Below the pieces are notes generated by a model. It worked only from the letters and a program-made list of their open reading frames with translations, was not told the origin of the DNA and ran no database searches. A stretch of DNA of 64,000 nucleotides from Aquimarina latercula DSM 2041 (GTDB lineage Bacteria > Bacteroidota > Bacteroidia > Flavobacteriales > Flavobacteriaceae): positions 186,001 through 250,000 of the forward strand of contig NZ_AUMK01000011.1 in assembly GCF_000430645.1 (NCBI RefSeq), in the 5' to 3' direction. Both the position numbers and the translations under genes were made by a program. Within the stretch, counting starts at the first letter, position 1. Each line of letters starts with the position of its first letter. Below are positions 9,161-18,391 of the stretch, piece after piece.

Positions 9161-9730
9161 TTGAAAGTTATTCAGTTTTATAAAAACGAAACACAGCTGA
9201 TAAAAAAGGCTGCAAATAAGCATAGAGATGCTCAACATCAGTTGTATGAAAAACATTCGGCAAAAATGTTGGGAGTATGTCGTCGTTATGTAAGAGATAT
9301 TCATCACGCAGAAGAAGTAATGTTAAGTGGCTTTTTAAAAGTATTTACAAACTTAAAACAGTTTAATTTCGAAGGAAGTTTTGAAGGGTGGATAAGAAGG
9401 ATAATGGTAAATGAATCAATATCGTTTTTAAGGAAACAAAAGCAAGTAGTTTTCACAGAAGATATTGCTTATCATACTGAAGAATCTTGGAATAATATAA
9501 ATATAGAGTTAGGAGTAGAACAAATTCAGGATTTGATAGATAGTCTGCCAGAAGGATATAAAATGGTGTTTGTATTGTATGCTGTAGAAGGATATAAACA
9601 TAACGAGATTGCCAAAATGCTTGAAATTAGTGAAGGTACATCAAAGTCGCAACTTTTTAAAGCAAGGAAAATGTTACAGCAAAAGTTAAACCAACAAAAT
9701 AAGATTAGTAATGGCGCCATTAAAATTTGA
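9161..9730 (+). CDS. ECF RNA polymerase sigma-70 factor
   Basis: This 189-aa protein has region 2 at about residues 25-95 (QLYEKHSAKMLGVCRRYVRD, then GSFEGWIRRIMVNESISFLR) and region 4 at about 125-180 (LPEGYKMVFVLYAVEGYKHNEIAKML followed by the recognition helix SEGTSKSQLFKARKML). The order and size are those of an ECF factor, without regions 1 and 3. The start is TTG at 9161, taken because the reading frame has no ATG before the conserved region. The 3' end overlaps the next gene, a membrane protein, by 20 bp, so the pair is translationally linked in sigma/anti-sigma fashion. Confidence 0.92.
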   Translation: MKVIQFYKNETQLIKKAANKHRDAQHQLYEKHSAKMLGVCRRYVRDIHHAEEVMLSGFLKVFTNLKQFNFEGSFEGWIRRIMVNESISFLRKQKQVVFTEDIAYHTEESWNNINIELGVEQIQDLIDSLPEGYKMVFVLYAVEGYKHNEIAKMLEISEGTSKSQLFKARKMLQQKLNQQNKISNGAIKI

Positions 9731-10553
9731 AGATAGTATACGAGAGAAGTTGGAGCAGCGTTCAATACGTCCGTCTCACGGGTCTTGGGATAAATTAGAG
9801 GATAAGTTAGATAATCAACTAGGTCAAAAAAAAATTAAAAAATATTGGTGGGTTGGTATTGCAGCTAGTTTTGTAGGATTATTAATTGTAACCACATTTC
9901 TAATTCGATCTAATAATAAAATAAAACCATCAAACCCTCAATTTGTTAATGTTACAGAAGAGGATTTTAACCAAGATATGTTAAAAGATGCCGTAGTAGA
10001 GGAGATTATAGAGTCCGAACAAGTATCTAATATTATTGAGAATAAACAAGAAACTAAAAAAGAAGTAACCGAAATTGTTGTAGCAGATCTAAACAAGGAA
10101 GAAACTAAGAGAACGGAAAAACATGAGAATGTTAAAAAGGAAACTCCTAAGAGTGACCAAATAGTAATTCCAGAAAATATGTTTGATGAAAAAACAAATG
10201 AAGCTATAACCTTGCGAACAGATACAATTGATAGTAAATTAACTGAAGAAAGCAATTCGCTGGATATAACTACAGAGCTTATAGAAAGTAAGGTTTCTAG
10301 TTTGGTAGCTCAAATAAAAGAACTTGAAAAAAATAATAAAAAAGTTACTGATCAAGAGATAGAAGCATTACTCCGAAAAGCTCAACTCGAAATCACAACA
10401 CAACAAATTTTAAAATCAAATACGGTAAGTGCATCAGCTCTGCTTCTAGACGTAGAATCAGAACTAGATGAGTCTTTTAAAAATCGTGTTTTTGAAGCAC
10501 TTAAAACAGGTTTTGAAAAATTAAAAACAACCGTTGCTGAGAGAGATAATTAA
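9711..10553 (+). CDS. Membrane protein, probable anti-sigma partner
   Basis: This 280-aa single-pass protein has a short cytoplasmic N-terminus (EDSIREKLEQRSIRPSHGSW), one transmembrane helix near residues 46-65 (WWVGIAASFVGLLIVTTFLI) and a long charged, coiled-coil-like exported part rich in Glu, Lys and Thr. It overlaps the sigma gene by 20 bp. That position and topology are those of an anti-sigma factor, although no zinc-binding ASD motif (HxxxCxxC) is present, so the call is inferred from context. The exported part could sense the envelope protein encoded next. Confidence 0.65.
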   Translation: MAPLKFEDSIREKLEQRSIRPSHGSWDKLEDKLDNQLGQKKIKKYWWVGIAASFVGLLIVTTFLIRSNNKIKPSNPQFVNVTEEDFNQDMLKDAVVEEIIESEQVSNIIENKQETKKEVTEIVVADLNKEETKRTEKHENVKKETPKSDQIVIPENMFDEKTNEAITLRTDTIDSKLTEESNSLDITTELIESKVSSLVAQIKELEKNNKKVTDQEIEALLRKAQLEITTQQILKSNTVSASALLLDVESELDESFKNRVFEALKTGFEKLKTTVAERDN

Positions 10554-10583
10554 TAAACATTCATCAATCAATTCTTACTAATT

Positions 10584-10603
10584 CCCTCTCTAATTTGAGA
10601 GGG
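10584..10603 (+). promoter_or_regulatory. Short hairpin ahead of the barrel-type gene
   Basis: CCCTCTC-TAATTT-GAGAGGG folds into a 7-bp stem with a 6-nt loop. No T tract follows, so it is more likely a stabilising or processing element within the sigma operon than a terminator. Confidence 0.4.
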
Positions 10604-10629
10604 GAAAGTAAGTGGAAATCAAATTTTTT

Positions 10630-11697
10630 ATGAGAACAATAATAATGTATGTCGTGTTAACGACCATGTCACTTAGTGTCCATTTTTTAAATGCGCAGGA
10701 TGTAAATAATTCAGAAGAAATAGAAATATTAAAACAGCAAAAAGAAGAAATAGTATTATCGGAAAAAGAGAGTTTAAAGAAAGAAGTAGAAGCTATTAAC
10801 GAGCGATTGGTAAAAGGAGAGTTAACTACAGCAGAAGCGCAAGAGTTAAAAGAAATTGCAGCTCAAAAACATGCTTTAAATATCGAAAATAGATTGGTAA
10901 TTGTTGATAATCAAATAGCATTATTAGAACGAAATGATACTAATTATTTAAATGGTAAAACCAAATTGTCCATTGGTATAGGGGCAAAAGATAGAGATGA
11001 TGGAGACATTTTATTTGGGATTAATGTAAAAAATGGAAAGAAGACCAAGGTACGATATGATAGAAGAACATATTCAGATTTAGTAGTAGCTTTTGGACTA
11101 AATAATGCAATAGTCGATGGGCAATCGTTGGATGATTCTGACTATAAAATAGCCGGTAGTAGGTTTTTTGAGATAGGATTAGCTTGGAAAACAAGGGTTT
11201 TTAAGAATTCAAACTTTATGAGGGTTAAATACGGGATTTCATATCAATCTAACGGGTTAAAGCCTACAGATAATAGATACTTTGTGCAAAACGGAGATCA
11301 AACGGAATTAGAAGAGTTTAGAGTGGAGTTGGATAAATCTAAATTTAGAATGGATAATATCGTAGTGCCTTTACATTTAGAGTTTGGTGCTTCAAAAAAA
11401 GTAGAAACTGAAGAAAAATTAAGGTTCGAAACACATGGAAAATTTAGAATTGGATTGGGAGGATATGTAGGAGCGAACATTAGTACAAGACAAAAATTAA
11501 AATATAAGGAAGATGGAGATAGAATTAAAGATAAAATAAAAAGAGATTATAATACTAGCGATTTAATATATGGATTAAGTACCTATATTGGTTTTGGTGA
11601 TATGTCTATATATGCTAAGTATGATTTATCTCCAATATTCAAAAATGCGACCGTTGATCAGAACAATGTGTCGTTGGGGTTGCGTTTTGACCTTTGA
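10630..11697 (+). CDS. Exported protein with coiled coil and probable outer-membrane barrel
   Basis: The start is set at ATG 10630, giving 355 aa, because it opens a normal signal peptide (MRTIIMYVVLTTMSLSVHF, cleaved after LNAQ); the GTG at 10612 would add six residues. Residues about 20-100 are a charged coiled coil. After residue 110 the sequence alternates polar and hydrophobic residues (KLSIGIGAKDR, GISYQSNGL, YAKYDLSPIF) and ends SLGLRFDL, like a beta-barrel last strand. It lies 76 bp after the anti-sigma-like gene and before a strong terminator, so it is probably the third gene of the sigma operon. Function unknown. Confidence 0.7.
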   Translation: MRTIIMYVVLTTMSLSVHFLNAQDVNNSEEIEILKQQKEEIVLSEKESLKKEVEAINERLVKGELTTAEAQELKEIAAQKHALNIENRLVIVDNQIALLERNDTNYLNGKTKLSIGIGAKDRDDGDILFGINVKNGKKTKVRYDRRTYSDLVVAFGLNNAIVDGQSLDDSDYKIAGSRFFEIGLAWKTRVFKNSNFMRVKYGISYQSNGLKPTDNRYFVQNGDQTELEEFRVELDKSKFRMDNIVVPLHLEFGASKKVETEEKLRFETHGKFRIGLGGYVGANISTRQKLKYKEDGDRIKDKIKRDYNTSDLIYGLSTYIGFGDMSIYAKYDLSPIFKNATVDQNNVSLGLRFDL

Positions 11698-11805
11698 TAA
11701 TAACCATAATCGGTAAGGTTCTCTATTCAATTTTTATTTTGGAATTAGAACGAGAGCAAATTTTATTATAATTTATTTTTTAAGTGTTAACCGTTTTTTA
11801 TGGGG

Positions 11806-11838
11806 AAAAGAGTTGTGTGTAATCACAACTCTTTTTTG
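11806..11838 (+). terminator. Intrinsic terminator of the sigma operon
   Basis: AAAAGAGTTGTG (11806-11817) pairs perfectly with CACAACTCTTTT (11824-11835) across a 6-nt loop and continues into a T run. Confidence 0.9.
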
Positions 11839-12224
11839 TTTTTAAAAAAATATGTGAGTTATTTTATTGAGATTTAGCAGGGTGTCAAGAATACTCTATT
11901 AAAATACTATGAAAAGTAGAGTAGTTTTATTTTTGTTAAATAATAAACAATAAATCGTTAACTGTTAAATATAAAAATGAAGATATATACCTTAAAAACG
12001 TTACGGTTTTAAAGTAAGTTATTGATTGTAAGTATTTTATGACATGTATTTTTTTTTATTCTTAATCTAAATAGTATATATTTAGAATCCCTTTTGATAG
12101 TCAAATTATAAAGGTTTTTTTAATAGTCCAGTCAGGCTTGTATTTGCCCAAGTACAAGTTTTTGAAATACTACTTATGCTAAAAATTGGTGTATAACTAT
12201 GTAACTGTTAACCAAATTTTAGAT
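11839..12224. other. Intergenic region before the T9SS-secreted protein
   Basis: About 385 bp of very AT-rich DNA. No ORF with codon bias, no repeat and no RNA gene is recognised. A TTGTATTTGCC stretch near 12138-12148 resembles a weak Bacteroidota -7 box and may drive the downstream gene. Confidence 0.35.
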
Positions 12225-15200
12225 ATGAAAACACAATTCTATTATGTAGCATTTTTTATGCTTTGTAGTCTTGGGCTTATAGCTCAACAAAACCCCCAAA
12301 AAGCCAGCTTGTTAGGTAAAGCTGAATACGTGAGAAGCGTACCTGCATTGTCAAAAATGGATAATATCATTGCTGCGAAAGGAATGGAACATACCGCTCC
12401 ACCAAAAAGGTTAGGCTCTAATACTTTTGTTCCAGGAAAAGGAGTACCGGCCGTTGGTCAGAATGATCCTTTAATGGCTAGACAAAAAAATAACACTACC
12501 AGAACCGCTACTAGTACTCAAGTTGCTTCTTTTGATGCTCATATTGGAACAGTACTAAATGATCCTACAGGTGCTATTGGACCAAATCATTATGTGTATG
12601 CATTTAACTCAGGTTTTGGTATTTTGGATAGATCAGGTAATGTATTAGTGCCAGAAGCATCTTTAGGTACTTTATTTCCTGGCGAAACTTTAGGAGATCC
12701 TATAGTGGTATATGATAACTATGCTGATAGATTTATCATTATGGAATTTAGTAATACTCCAAATGGTATTTTACTAGCGATAGGACAAGGACCTGATCCA
12801 GTGAATGACGGATGGTTTACTTATCGATTTAATACAGGATCGTTTCCGGATTATGAAAAATTATCTATTTGGAGTGATGGATATTATATCACAGCTAATA
12901 AAGATCAAAACTCGGCTGATACTAGTCAAGTGGTATATGCTTTAGAAAGAGATTTAATGTTAGCTGGAGATCCAAATGCTCAATTTGTAGGTTTTCCTTT
13001 GCCAGGCGTTTCAACGAGCGGTTTTTATAGCCCAGGTGGATCAAACTCTACAGGTCCTAACTTACCACCAGTGGGAGTAGGGCATTCAATTTTATATTTA
13101 CAAGATGATGCATGGGCAGGAGTATCTCAGGATCATATAAAAGTATGGACAACCGACGTAGATTGGACAAATATTGCTAATTCAACTATTTCTCAACCTC
13201 AAGAAATTGATACTACACCTTTTGATAGTGTATTTGATGGTGGGTCTTTCCAGAATTTGGATGAACCAGGCAATGGACCTGATATAGATGCATTACAAGC
13301 TACTATGATGTATATGACAAATTATAGACGTTTTGGAACGCATAACTCTATTGTACTAAATTTTGTAGTAGATTTAGATGGTACGGATAGTCTTGCAGGT
13401 ATTCGTTGGTATGAATTAAGACAAACTGGTGATGGTCAACCATGGACTATTTTCCAAGAAGGTACTTATGTGCAACCAGATGGTTTGAGTGCTTTTTGTG
13501 GTAGTATAGCACAAGATGCACAGGGTAATATAGGTCTTGCTTATACAGTAGTAAGTAGTACTGTATTTACATCGATACGATATACTGGACGATTAGCAAG
13601 TGATCCTTCAGGAACAATGACACTAGTGGAACAAAGTGTTGTTGATGGGGATGCTCAAAATAACAGAGGTGATGGACGTTATGGGGATTATGCTCAAATG
13701 ACAATAGATCCTACGGATGATATGACCTTCTGGCATATTGGTGAATATATGAAAGGGCCAGCTCCTAATGTTAGAAGAAGTCATGTAGTTGCCTTTAAGC
13801 TAGAACCAGACACTCCAGATACAGAAGCTCCAACAGTTCCGACGAACTTAGTGGCTTCTAATACTACAGATGTTTCTACAACAATTAGTTGGGATGCTTC
13901 TACAGATAATATCGGAGTTACAGCATATGATGTATTTCAAGATGGAACTTTAGTAACTACAGTTGCTACGGCTTCTGCAGATATAACTGGATTAACACCA
14001 TCTACATCTTATGACTTTACTGTTGTAGCTAAAGATGCTGCAGGAAATGAATCTGCAGCTAGTGCAGCGCTATCAGTAACTACAGAAGCTCCTGATACGG
14101 AAGCTCCAACTGCTCCTGCGAATTTGACTGCTTCGAATACTACTGCAGGTCAAACAACGCTTAGTTGGGATGCTTCAACCGATAATGTTGGTGTAGCAGA
14201 GTATGATGTATTACAAGATGGTGTAGTAGTAGCTACAGTTTCTGATACTACTGTTGTAATTACAGGGTTAACTGCAGAAACTACCTATGAATTTACTGTT
14301 ATAGCAAAAGATGCGGCAGGAAATGAATCTGTAGCAAGTGATGCAACGAGTGTAACAACACCAGCGGCTTCAGGATGTTTAGGTGGTGTATTGCCTCCAT
14401 ACGCAGAAAGTTTTGAGGCTGGTCTTGGAGATTGGACACAAAATTCAGGTGATGATCTTGATTGGACTGTAGATGCTAATGGAACTCCATCAAATAGAAC
14501 AGGTCCTTCTAGTGCTGTGGATGGATCTAATTATATATATGTAGAAGCTTCAGGTAGTGGTACAGGGTTCCCTAATAAGCAAGCAATTTTAACATCTCCT
14601 TGTTTTGATCTTACAGGAGCTACTTCTGCTTCTTTCTCATTCCAGTATCATATGTTTGGTGCAAATGACTTTGGATCTCTTAGTGTAGAAGCAAGTAATG
14701 ATGAAGGTGTAACTTGGGCTAGTATTTGGACAAGAAGTGGAAACCAAGGTAATTCTTGGCAAACTGCTAGTATTGATTTAGCTGATTATGCAGGTACAGG
14801 TGTGCAATTAAGATTTAATAGAGTTACTGGTGGTACTTGGAGAGCTGATGCAGCAATAGATAATGTGCAAGTAACAGCTGATGGTGGAACAGGCGGTGGA
14901 GATTGTGTTTCTGGAGATGTTACCTTAAGTATTACTTTTGATAACTATCCACAAGAAACTTCTTGGACGTTAACAGATTCTGAAGGAAGTGTGGTTGCTT
15001 CTGAGAGTTATTCTACTGCTAATCCTGACGGATCTACTGTTACTGAGACTATTTCTGACTTAGGAAATGGTACCTACACATTTACAATTTCTGATTCATT
15101 TGGTGATGGAATTTGCTGTGGATTTGGAAACGGTTCATATACACTATCTAGTGATGCTGGTACTATTGTAAGTGGAGGAGAATTTGCAGCTTCAGAGGCT

Positions 15201-15515
15201 ACTGATTTCTGTGTAGAAGGATCAGGAGCTAGAATAGATACTTATCCATTAAGTGATCTTAGATCAGAAGACGCTGATGCTTTCAAAATTTATCCTATTC
15301 CTGCTACAGGAACTCTTAATGTAGCTACAGGGAATAGATCAATCGATAATGTTAAGATATTTTCTATGTATGGTCAATTGGTGAAAGAAATTTCTAACCA
15401 AGGAACTCAAAAGCAAATTGATATAAGTAACTTAGCTTCAGGGACATATTTTATTCGTTTTGTTTCTAATAAAGAAGAATTAGAGATAACTAGAAAGTTT
15501 GTTGTTGCTGAATAA
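12225..15515 (+). CDS. Large secreted multidomain protein with T9SS sorting domain
   Basis: The start is ATG 12225 (1096 aa), which opens the signal peptide MKTQFYYVAFFMLCSLGLIA; an in-frame Met 13 codons earlier has no signal character. Residues about 60-535 form an unrecognised beta-rich, propeller-like region. Two fibronectin type III domains follow at about 540-630 and 635-725, near-copies of each other (SWDASTDN in both). A MAM-like domain (YAESFEAGLGDW to IDNVQV) comes next, then a DSFGDGICCGFGNG domain with a Cys pair. The last 80 residues are a type A T9SS C-terminal sorting domain (KIYPIPATGTLNV, KIFSMYGQLV, LASGTYFIRF). It is probably secreted or attached to the cell surface by the same machinery that supports gliding. 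Adhesin or enzyme: cannot be decided. Confidence 0.88.
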   Translation: MKTQFYYVAFFMLCSLGLIAQQNPQKASLLGKAEYVRSVPALSKMDNIIAAKGMEHTAPPKRLGSNTFVPGKGVPAVGQNDPLMARQKNNTTRTATSTQVASFDAHIGTVLNDPTGAIGPNHYVYAFNSGFGILDRSGNVLVPEASLGTLFPGETLGDPIVVYDNYADRFIIMEFSNTPNGILLAIGQGPDPVNDGWFTYRFNTGSFPDYEKLSIWSDGYYITANKDQNSADTSQVVYALERDLMLAGDPNAQFVGFPLPGVSTSGFYSPGGSNSTGPNLPPVGVGHSILYLQDDAWAGVSQDHIKVWTTDVDWTNIANSTISQPQEIDTTPFDSVFDGGSFQNLDEPGNGPDIDALQATMMYMTNYRRFGTHNSIVLNFVVDLDGTDSLAGIRWYELRQTGDGQPWTIFQEGTYVQPDGLSAFCGSIAQDAQGNIGLAYTVVSSTVFTSIRYTGRLASDPSGTMTLVEQSVVDGDAQNNRGDGRYGDYAQMTIDPTDDMTFWHIGEYMKGPAPNVRRSHVVAFKLEPDTPDTEAPTVPTNLVASNTTDVSTTISWDASTDNIGVTAYDVFQDGTLVTTVATASADITGLTPSTSYDFTVVAKDAAGNESAASAALSVTTEAPDTEAPTAPANLTASNTTAGQTTLSWDASTDNVGVAEYDVLQDGVVVATVSDTTVVITGLTAETTYEFTVIAKDAAGNESVASDATSVTTPAASGCLGGVLPPYAESFEAGLGDWTQNSGDDLDWTVDANGTPSNRTGPSSAVDGSNYIYVEASGSGTGFPNKQAILTSPCFDLTGATSASFSFQYHMFGANDFGSLSVEASNDEGVTWASIWTRSGNQGNSWQTASIDLADYAGTGVQLRFNRVTGGTWRADAAIDNVQVTADGGTGGGDCVSGDVTLSITFDNYPQETSWTLTDSEGSVVASESYSTANPDGSTVTETISDLGNGTYTFTISDSFGDGICCGFGNGSYTLSSDAGTIVSGGEFAASEATDFCVEGSGARIDTYPLSDLRSEDADAFKIYPIPATGTLNVATGNRSIDNVKIFSMYGQLVKEISNQGTQKQIDISNLASGTYFIRFVSNKEELEITRKFVVAE

Positions 15516-15547
15516 TAAATTATTTAAAAATATAATTTAGCCACAAG

Positions 15548-15580
15548 GAGGCTGTCTTTTTTAAGGCAGCCTCTTTGTTT
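15548..15580 (+). terminator. Intrinsic terminator
   Basis: GAGGCTG (15548-15554) pairs with CAGCCTC (15567-15573), followed by TTTGTTT. Confidence 0.85.
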
Positions 15581-15653
15581 ATATTATTAGAAAGGAATGA
15601 ATCTATTAATTATGTTATTTTTGTTGGCTATATAACGTTATGTTTTTTACTTA

Positions 15654-17615
15654 ATGATTCATAAATCAACCATAGATGCTGTATTTGAAACTGCACGATT
15701 AGAAGAAGTGATAGGGGATTTTGTTCAGCTAAAAAAATCGGGTAGTAACTTTAAAGGATTGAGTCCTTTTAGTGAAGAGCGAACACCTTCTTTTATGGTA
15801 TCGCCTGTTAAACAAATATGGAAGGATTTTTCGAGTGGAAAAGGTGGTAATGTCGTTGCATTTCTTATGGAACATGAGCATTTTACCTACCCTGAAGCTA
15901 TAAAATACTTGGCTAAAAAATATAATATAGAAATAGAGGAGACAGAGCAAACTGATGAGCAAAAAGAACAAGCTAATGAAAGAGAAAGTATGTATCTTGT
16001 TAGTGAATTTGCTAATACTTTCTTCCAGAATATTTTACATAAATCAGAACAAGGTAAGGCTATAGGATTATCTTATTTTAAAGAAAGAGGATTTACGACT
16101 GAAACTATACAAAAGTTTGGCCTAGGATATTCTCCTGATACCTGGGATGCTTTTACTTCTGAAGCTATAAGAAAAGGATATAAGCTCGAGTTTTTGGAAA
16201 AAACTGGGCTCACTATAATTAAGGAAGAAAAACAATTTGATCGATTTAAGGGAAGAGTTATGTTTCCTATTCAGTCTATGTCTGGTCGAGTATTAGGTTT
16301 TGGAGGGCGGATCTTAACCAACGAGAAAAAAGCCGCAAAATATTTAAATTCTCCTGAGAGTGATATTTATCATAAAAGTAAGGTGCTTTATGGTATCTAC
16401 CATGCAAAACAATCGATAGCAAAAGAAGATAATTGTTTTCTTGTAGAAGGGTATACTGATGTAATTCAGTTTCATCAAACAGGAGTGAAGAATGTTGTTT
16501 CTTCATCTGGAACAGCCCTGACTTCGGATCAAATCAGATTAATAAATAGACTTACTAAAAATATTACAGTTTTATTTGATGGTGATGCTGCTGGTATGCG
16601 TGCATCAATCAGAGGTATCGATTTGATTCTAGAACAAGGGATGAATGTGAAAGTTTGTAGCTTTCCTGATGGCGAGGATCCTGATAGTTTTGCGAAACAG
16701 AATACTTTGGAGGAGTTGACTATTTATCTTCAGGAAAATGCTCAAGATTTTATTAGGTTTAAAGCTTCATTGCTTCAGGAAGAATCTAAAACAGATCCGA
16801 TTAAGAAAGCAGAATTGGTAAGGGATATGGTTGTTAGTATTTCTAAAATTCCTGACGTAATTAAAAGAGAAATTTATGTGCAAGAGTGTTCTCGCATTAT
16901 GGATATCTCAGAAGATGTGTTATTTGATACTTTAGCTCAACTCAGAAATGTTGATATCAAAGATCAACGAAAACAGCAGAAGCAGTCCGAGAAACCTTTA
17001 GAAGTTGTAAAACAGCAAACTCAGCAACAACCTAAGATTAATGAGCAAAATGGTTTAGAGAAAAAAATTATTGAAATCCTACTATTATATGGCACTAATG
17101 AAGAGGAATTTGAGGATTTAGTGATGAAAGAAAATGATGAGGGAGAGTTGTTTTTAGAACCAGAATTATACACTACCAAAGTTTTTGAGAAAATATACTT
17201 GGATCTTCAAGAAGATGAAATTGAGTTTACTCAAAGCACTTTTAAAGAAGTGTATAGAATATTAATAGATCAATTAAATCAGCAAGAAAATTTTAAGATT
17301 GATCATTTTATAAATCAAATACCTCCAGAAGTAGCTTATGAAATTACGGAGATTATGATGGACGAAGAACGCCATGCACTTCATAGATGGTCGGATATGG
17401 AGATACATGTTAAGAAAAAAGAACATTCTGTTTCTCAATATGTGTCAGATACAATCCTGAATTTACGCAGATACTTAATAAATAAAAAAATAAATGAGCT
17501 TTCACAAGAAGTGAAAGCTCAAAATTTTGAAGATAATAGGAACATCCTAGAGGATATAAATAATTATTATACTCTAAGAAGACTATTATACCGAAAACTT
17601 AATAGAGTTATCTAA
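15654..17615 (+). CDS. dnaG: DNA primase lacking the zinc-finger ligands
   Basis: A 653-aa primase that makes RNA primers at the replication fork. The TOPRIM core is intact: FLVEGYTDV (near residue 262) and VLFDGDAAGMRA (near 306). The catalytic N-terminal segment FGLGYSPDTW and the PIQSMSGRVLGFGGR motif are present. The N-terminal zinc-binding domain is recognisable by its frame (FKGLSPFSEERTPSF to GKGGNVVAFL), but the usual Cys, His, Cys, Cys ligands are replaced by Ser37, Ser40, Asp58 and Ser61. The C-terminal helicase-binding region follows a Gln-rich linker (QKQSEKPLEVVKQQTQQQ). The gene converges with the response-regulator pseudogene, overlapping it by 4 bp. Confidence 0.95.
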   Translation: MIHKSTIDAVFETARLEEVIGDFVQLKKSGSNFKGLSPFSEERTPSFMVSPVKQIWKDFSSGKGGNVVAFLMEHEHFTYPEAIKYLAKKYNIEIEETEQTDEQKEQANERESMYLVSEFANTFFQNILHKSEQGKAIGLSYFKERGFTTETIQKFGLGYSPDTWDAFTSEAIRKGYKLEFLEKTGLTIIKEEKQFDRFKGRVMFPIQSMSGRVLGFGGRILTNEKKAAKYLNSPESDIYHKSKVLYGIYHAKQSIAKEDNCFLVEGYTDVIQFHQTGVKNVVSSSGTALTSDQIRLINRLTKNITVLFDGDAAGMRASIRGIDLILEQGMNVKVCSFPDGEDPDSFAKQNTLEELTIYLQENAQDFIRFKASLLQEESKTDPIKKAELVRDMVVSISKIPDVIKREIYVQECSRIMDISEDVLFDTLAQLRNVDIKDQRKQQKQSEKPLEVVKQQTQQQPKINEQNGLEKKIIEILLLYGTNEEEFEDLVMKENDEGELFLEPELYTTKVFEKIYLDLQEDEIEFTQSTFKEVYRILIDQLNQQENFKIDHFINQIPPEVAYEITEIMMDEERHALHRWSDMEIHVKKKEHSVSQYVSDTILNLRRYLINKKINELSQEVKAQNFEDNRNILEDINNYYTLRRLLYRKLNRVI

Positions 17616-18246
17616 TTGATATGTAGTAATCTAGATTGATGGATTAAATCAGCTAGATTGTCTACTTTAAGTTTCTTTAATAATCTTGTTTTGTATGTAC
17701 TTACCGTTTTTTCATTAATAGATAAAGTACTGGCAATATCCTTATTACGCTTTCCTGAGGATAATAGATTTAAAACTTCTATTTCTCGAGAAGAAAGCTT
17801 TTTGTATTTAACAACCATGTTATTTTCGTTGGTGTTCCCATTCGCCAACTGCTGAGTTAAGTTGTCATTAAGATAAATACCACCACGCGCTACACGTTCG
17901 ATAGCTTTTTTAAGCGTTTTTGTAGCAACGGTTTTTGATAAATATGCAGAAGCACCTGCTTTAATAGCACACTTAGTGCGTACATTTCTTCAGGGTGAGA
18001 GCTAAAAATTATAACTTTAATTCCTGTGAATTCTTTTTTTATGGTTCGCAATGCCATAATGCCATTGATCTGCGGCAAGTCTAATTCCATGATTAAAATA
18101 TCTGGAGTATTAGATTTCAAAATATCATACATTTCATTTCCATTACTTACTTTTCCGATGATTTCAAAATCTTCAGAGTTCCTAAGTAAAGAAACGATCC
18201 CTTTTCTAGTAATAGGATGATGATCTGCGATTAGTACGTTTGTCAT
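17612..18246 (-). pseudogene. NarL/FixJ-type response regulator, frameshifted between receiver and HTH
   Basis: The minus strand encodes a receiver domain from 18246 (MTNVLIADHHPITRKGIVSLLR, phospho-acceptor Asp in the MELDLPQING segment) and a LuxR-type HTH ending at 17612 (LSSREIEVLNLLSSGKRNKDIA, then EKTVSTYKTRLLKKL). The receiver frame is lost near 17966-17974. After HPEEMYALS the natural continuation AIKAGASAYLSKTVATKTLKKA lies in the next frame, which then runs without a stop into the HTH. One missing base, or two extra, explains it. The receiver frame instead ends 118 aa in. It may be a real pseudogene, a programmed or phase-variable shift, or a base-call error; the coding quality on both sides favours a very recent event or an error. 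Confidence 0.88.
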
Positions 18247-18391
18247 TCTTGTTTACAATTGATAAATGTTAATTTTTTGTTTTAAAGGGTTAACATCTCT
18301 AGGGGTAATTCTGATATTTGTTTTCCATGCAAAATTAATAAGAACTACCAGTCGTAAACTTGTTTTTATGAAGTTATCGATAAAGCGTTAA

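Noticed and set aside
12186..12224. Upstream in-frame Met as start of the T9SS-secreted protein
   Set aside because: The 13 extra residues have no signal character; ATG 12225 opens a proper signal peptide.
13830..14360. Tandem DNA repeat in the secreted protein gene
   Set aside because: This is two ordinary fibronectin type III domains with similar sequence, not a short tandem or mobile repeat.
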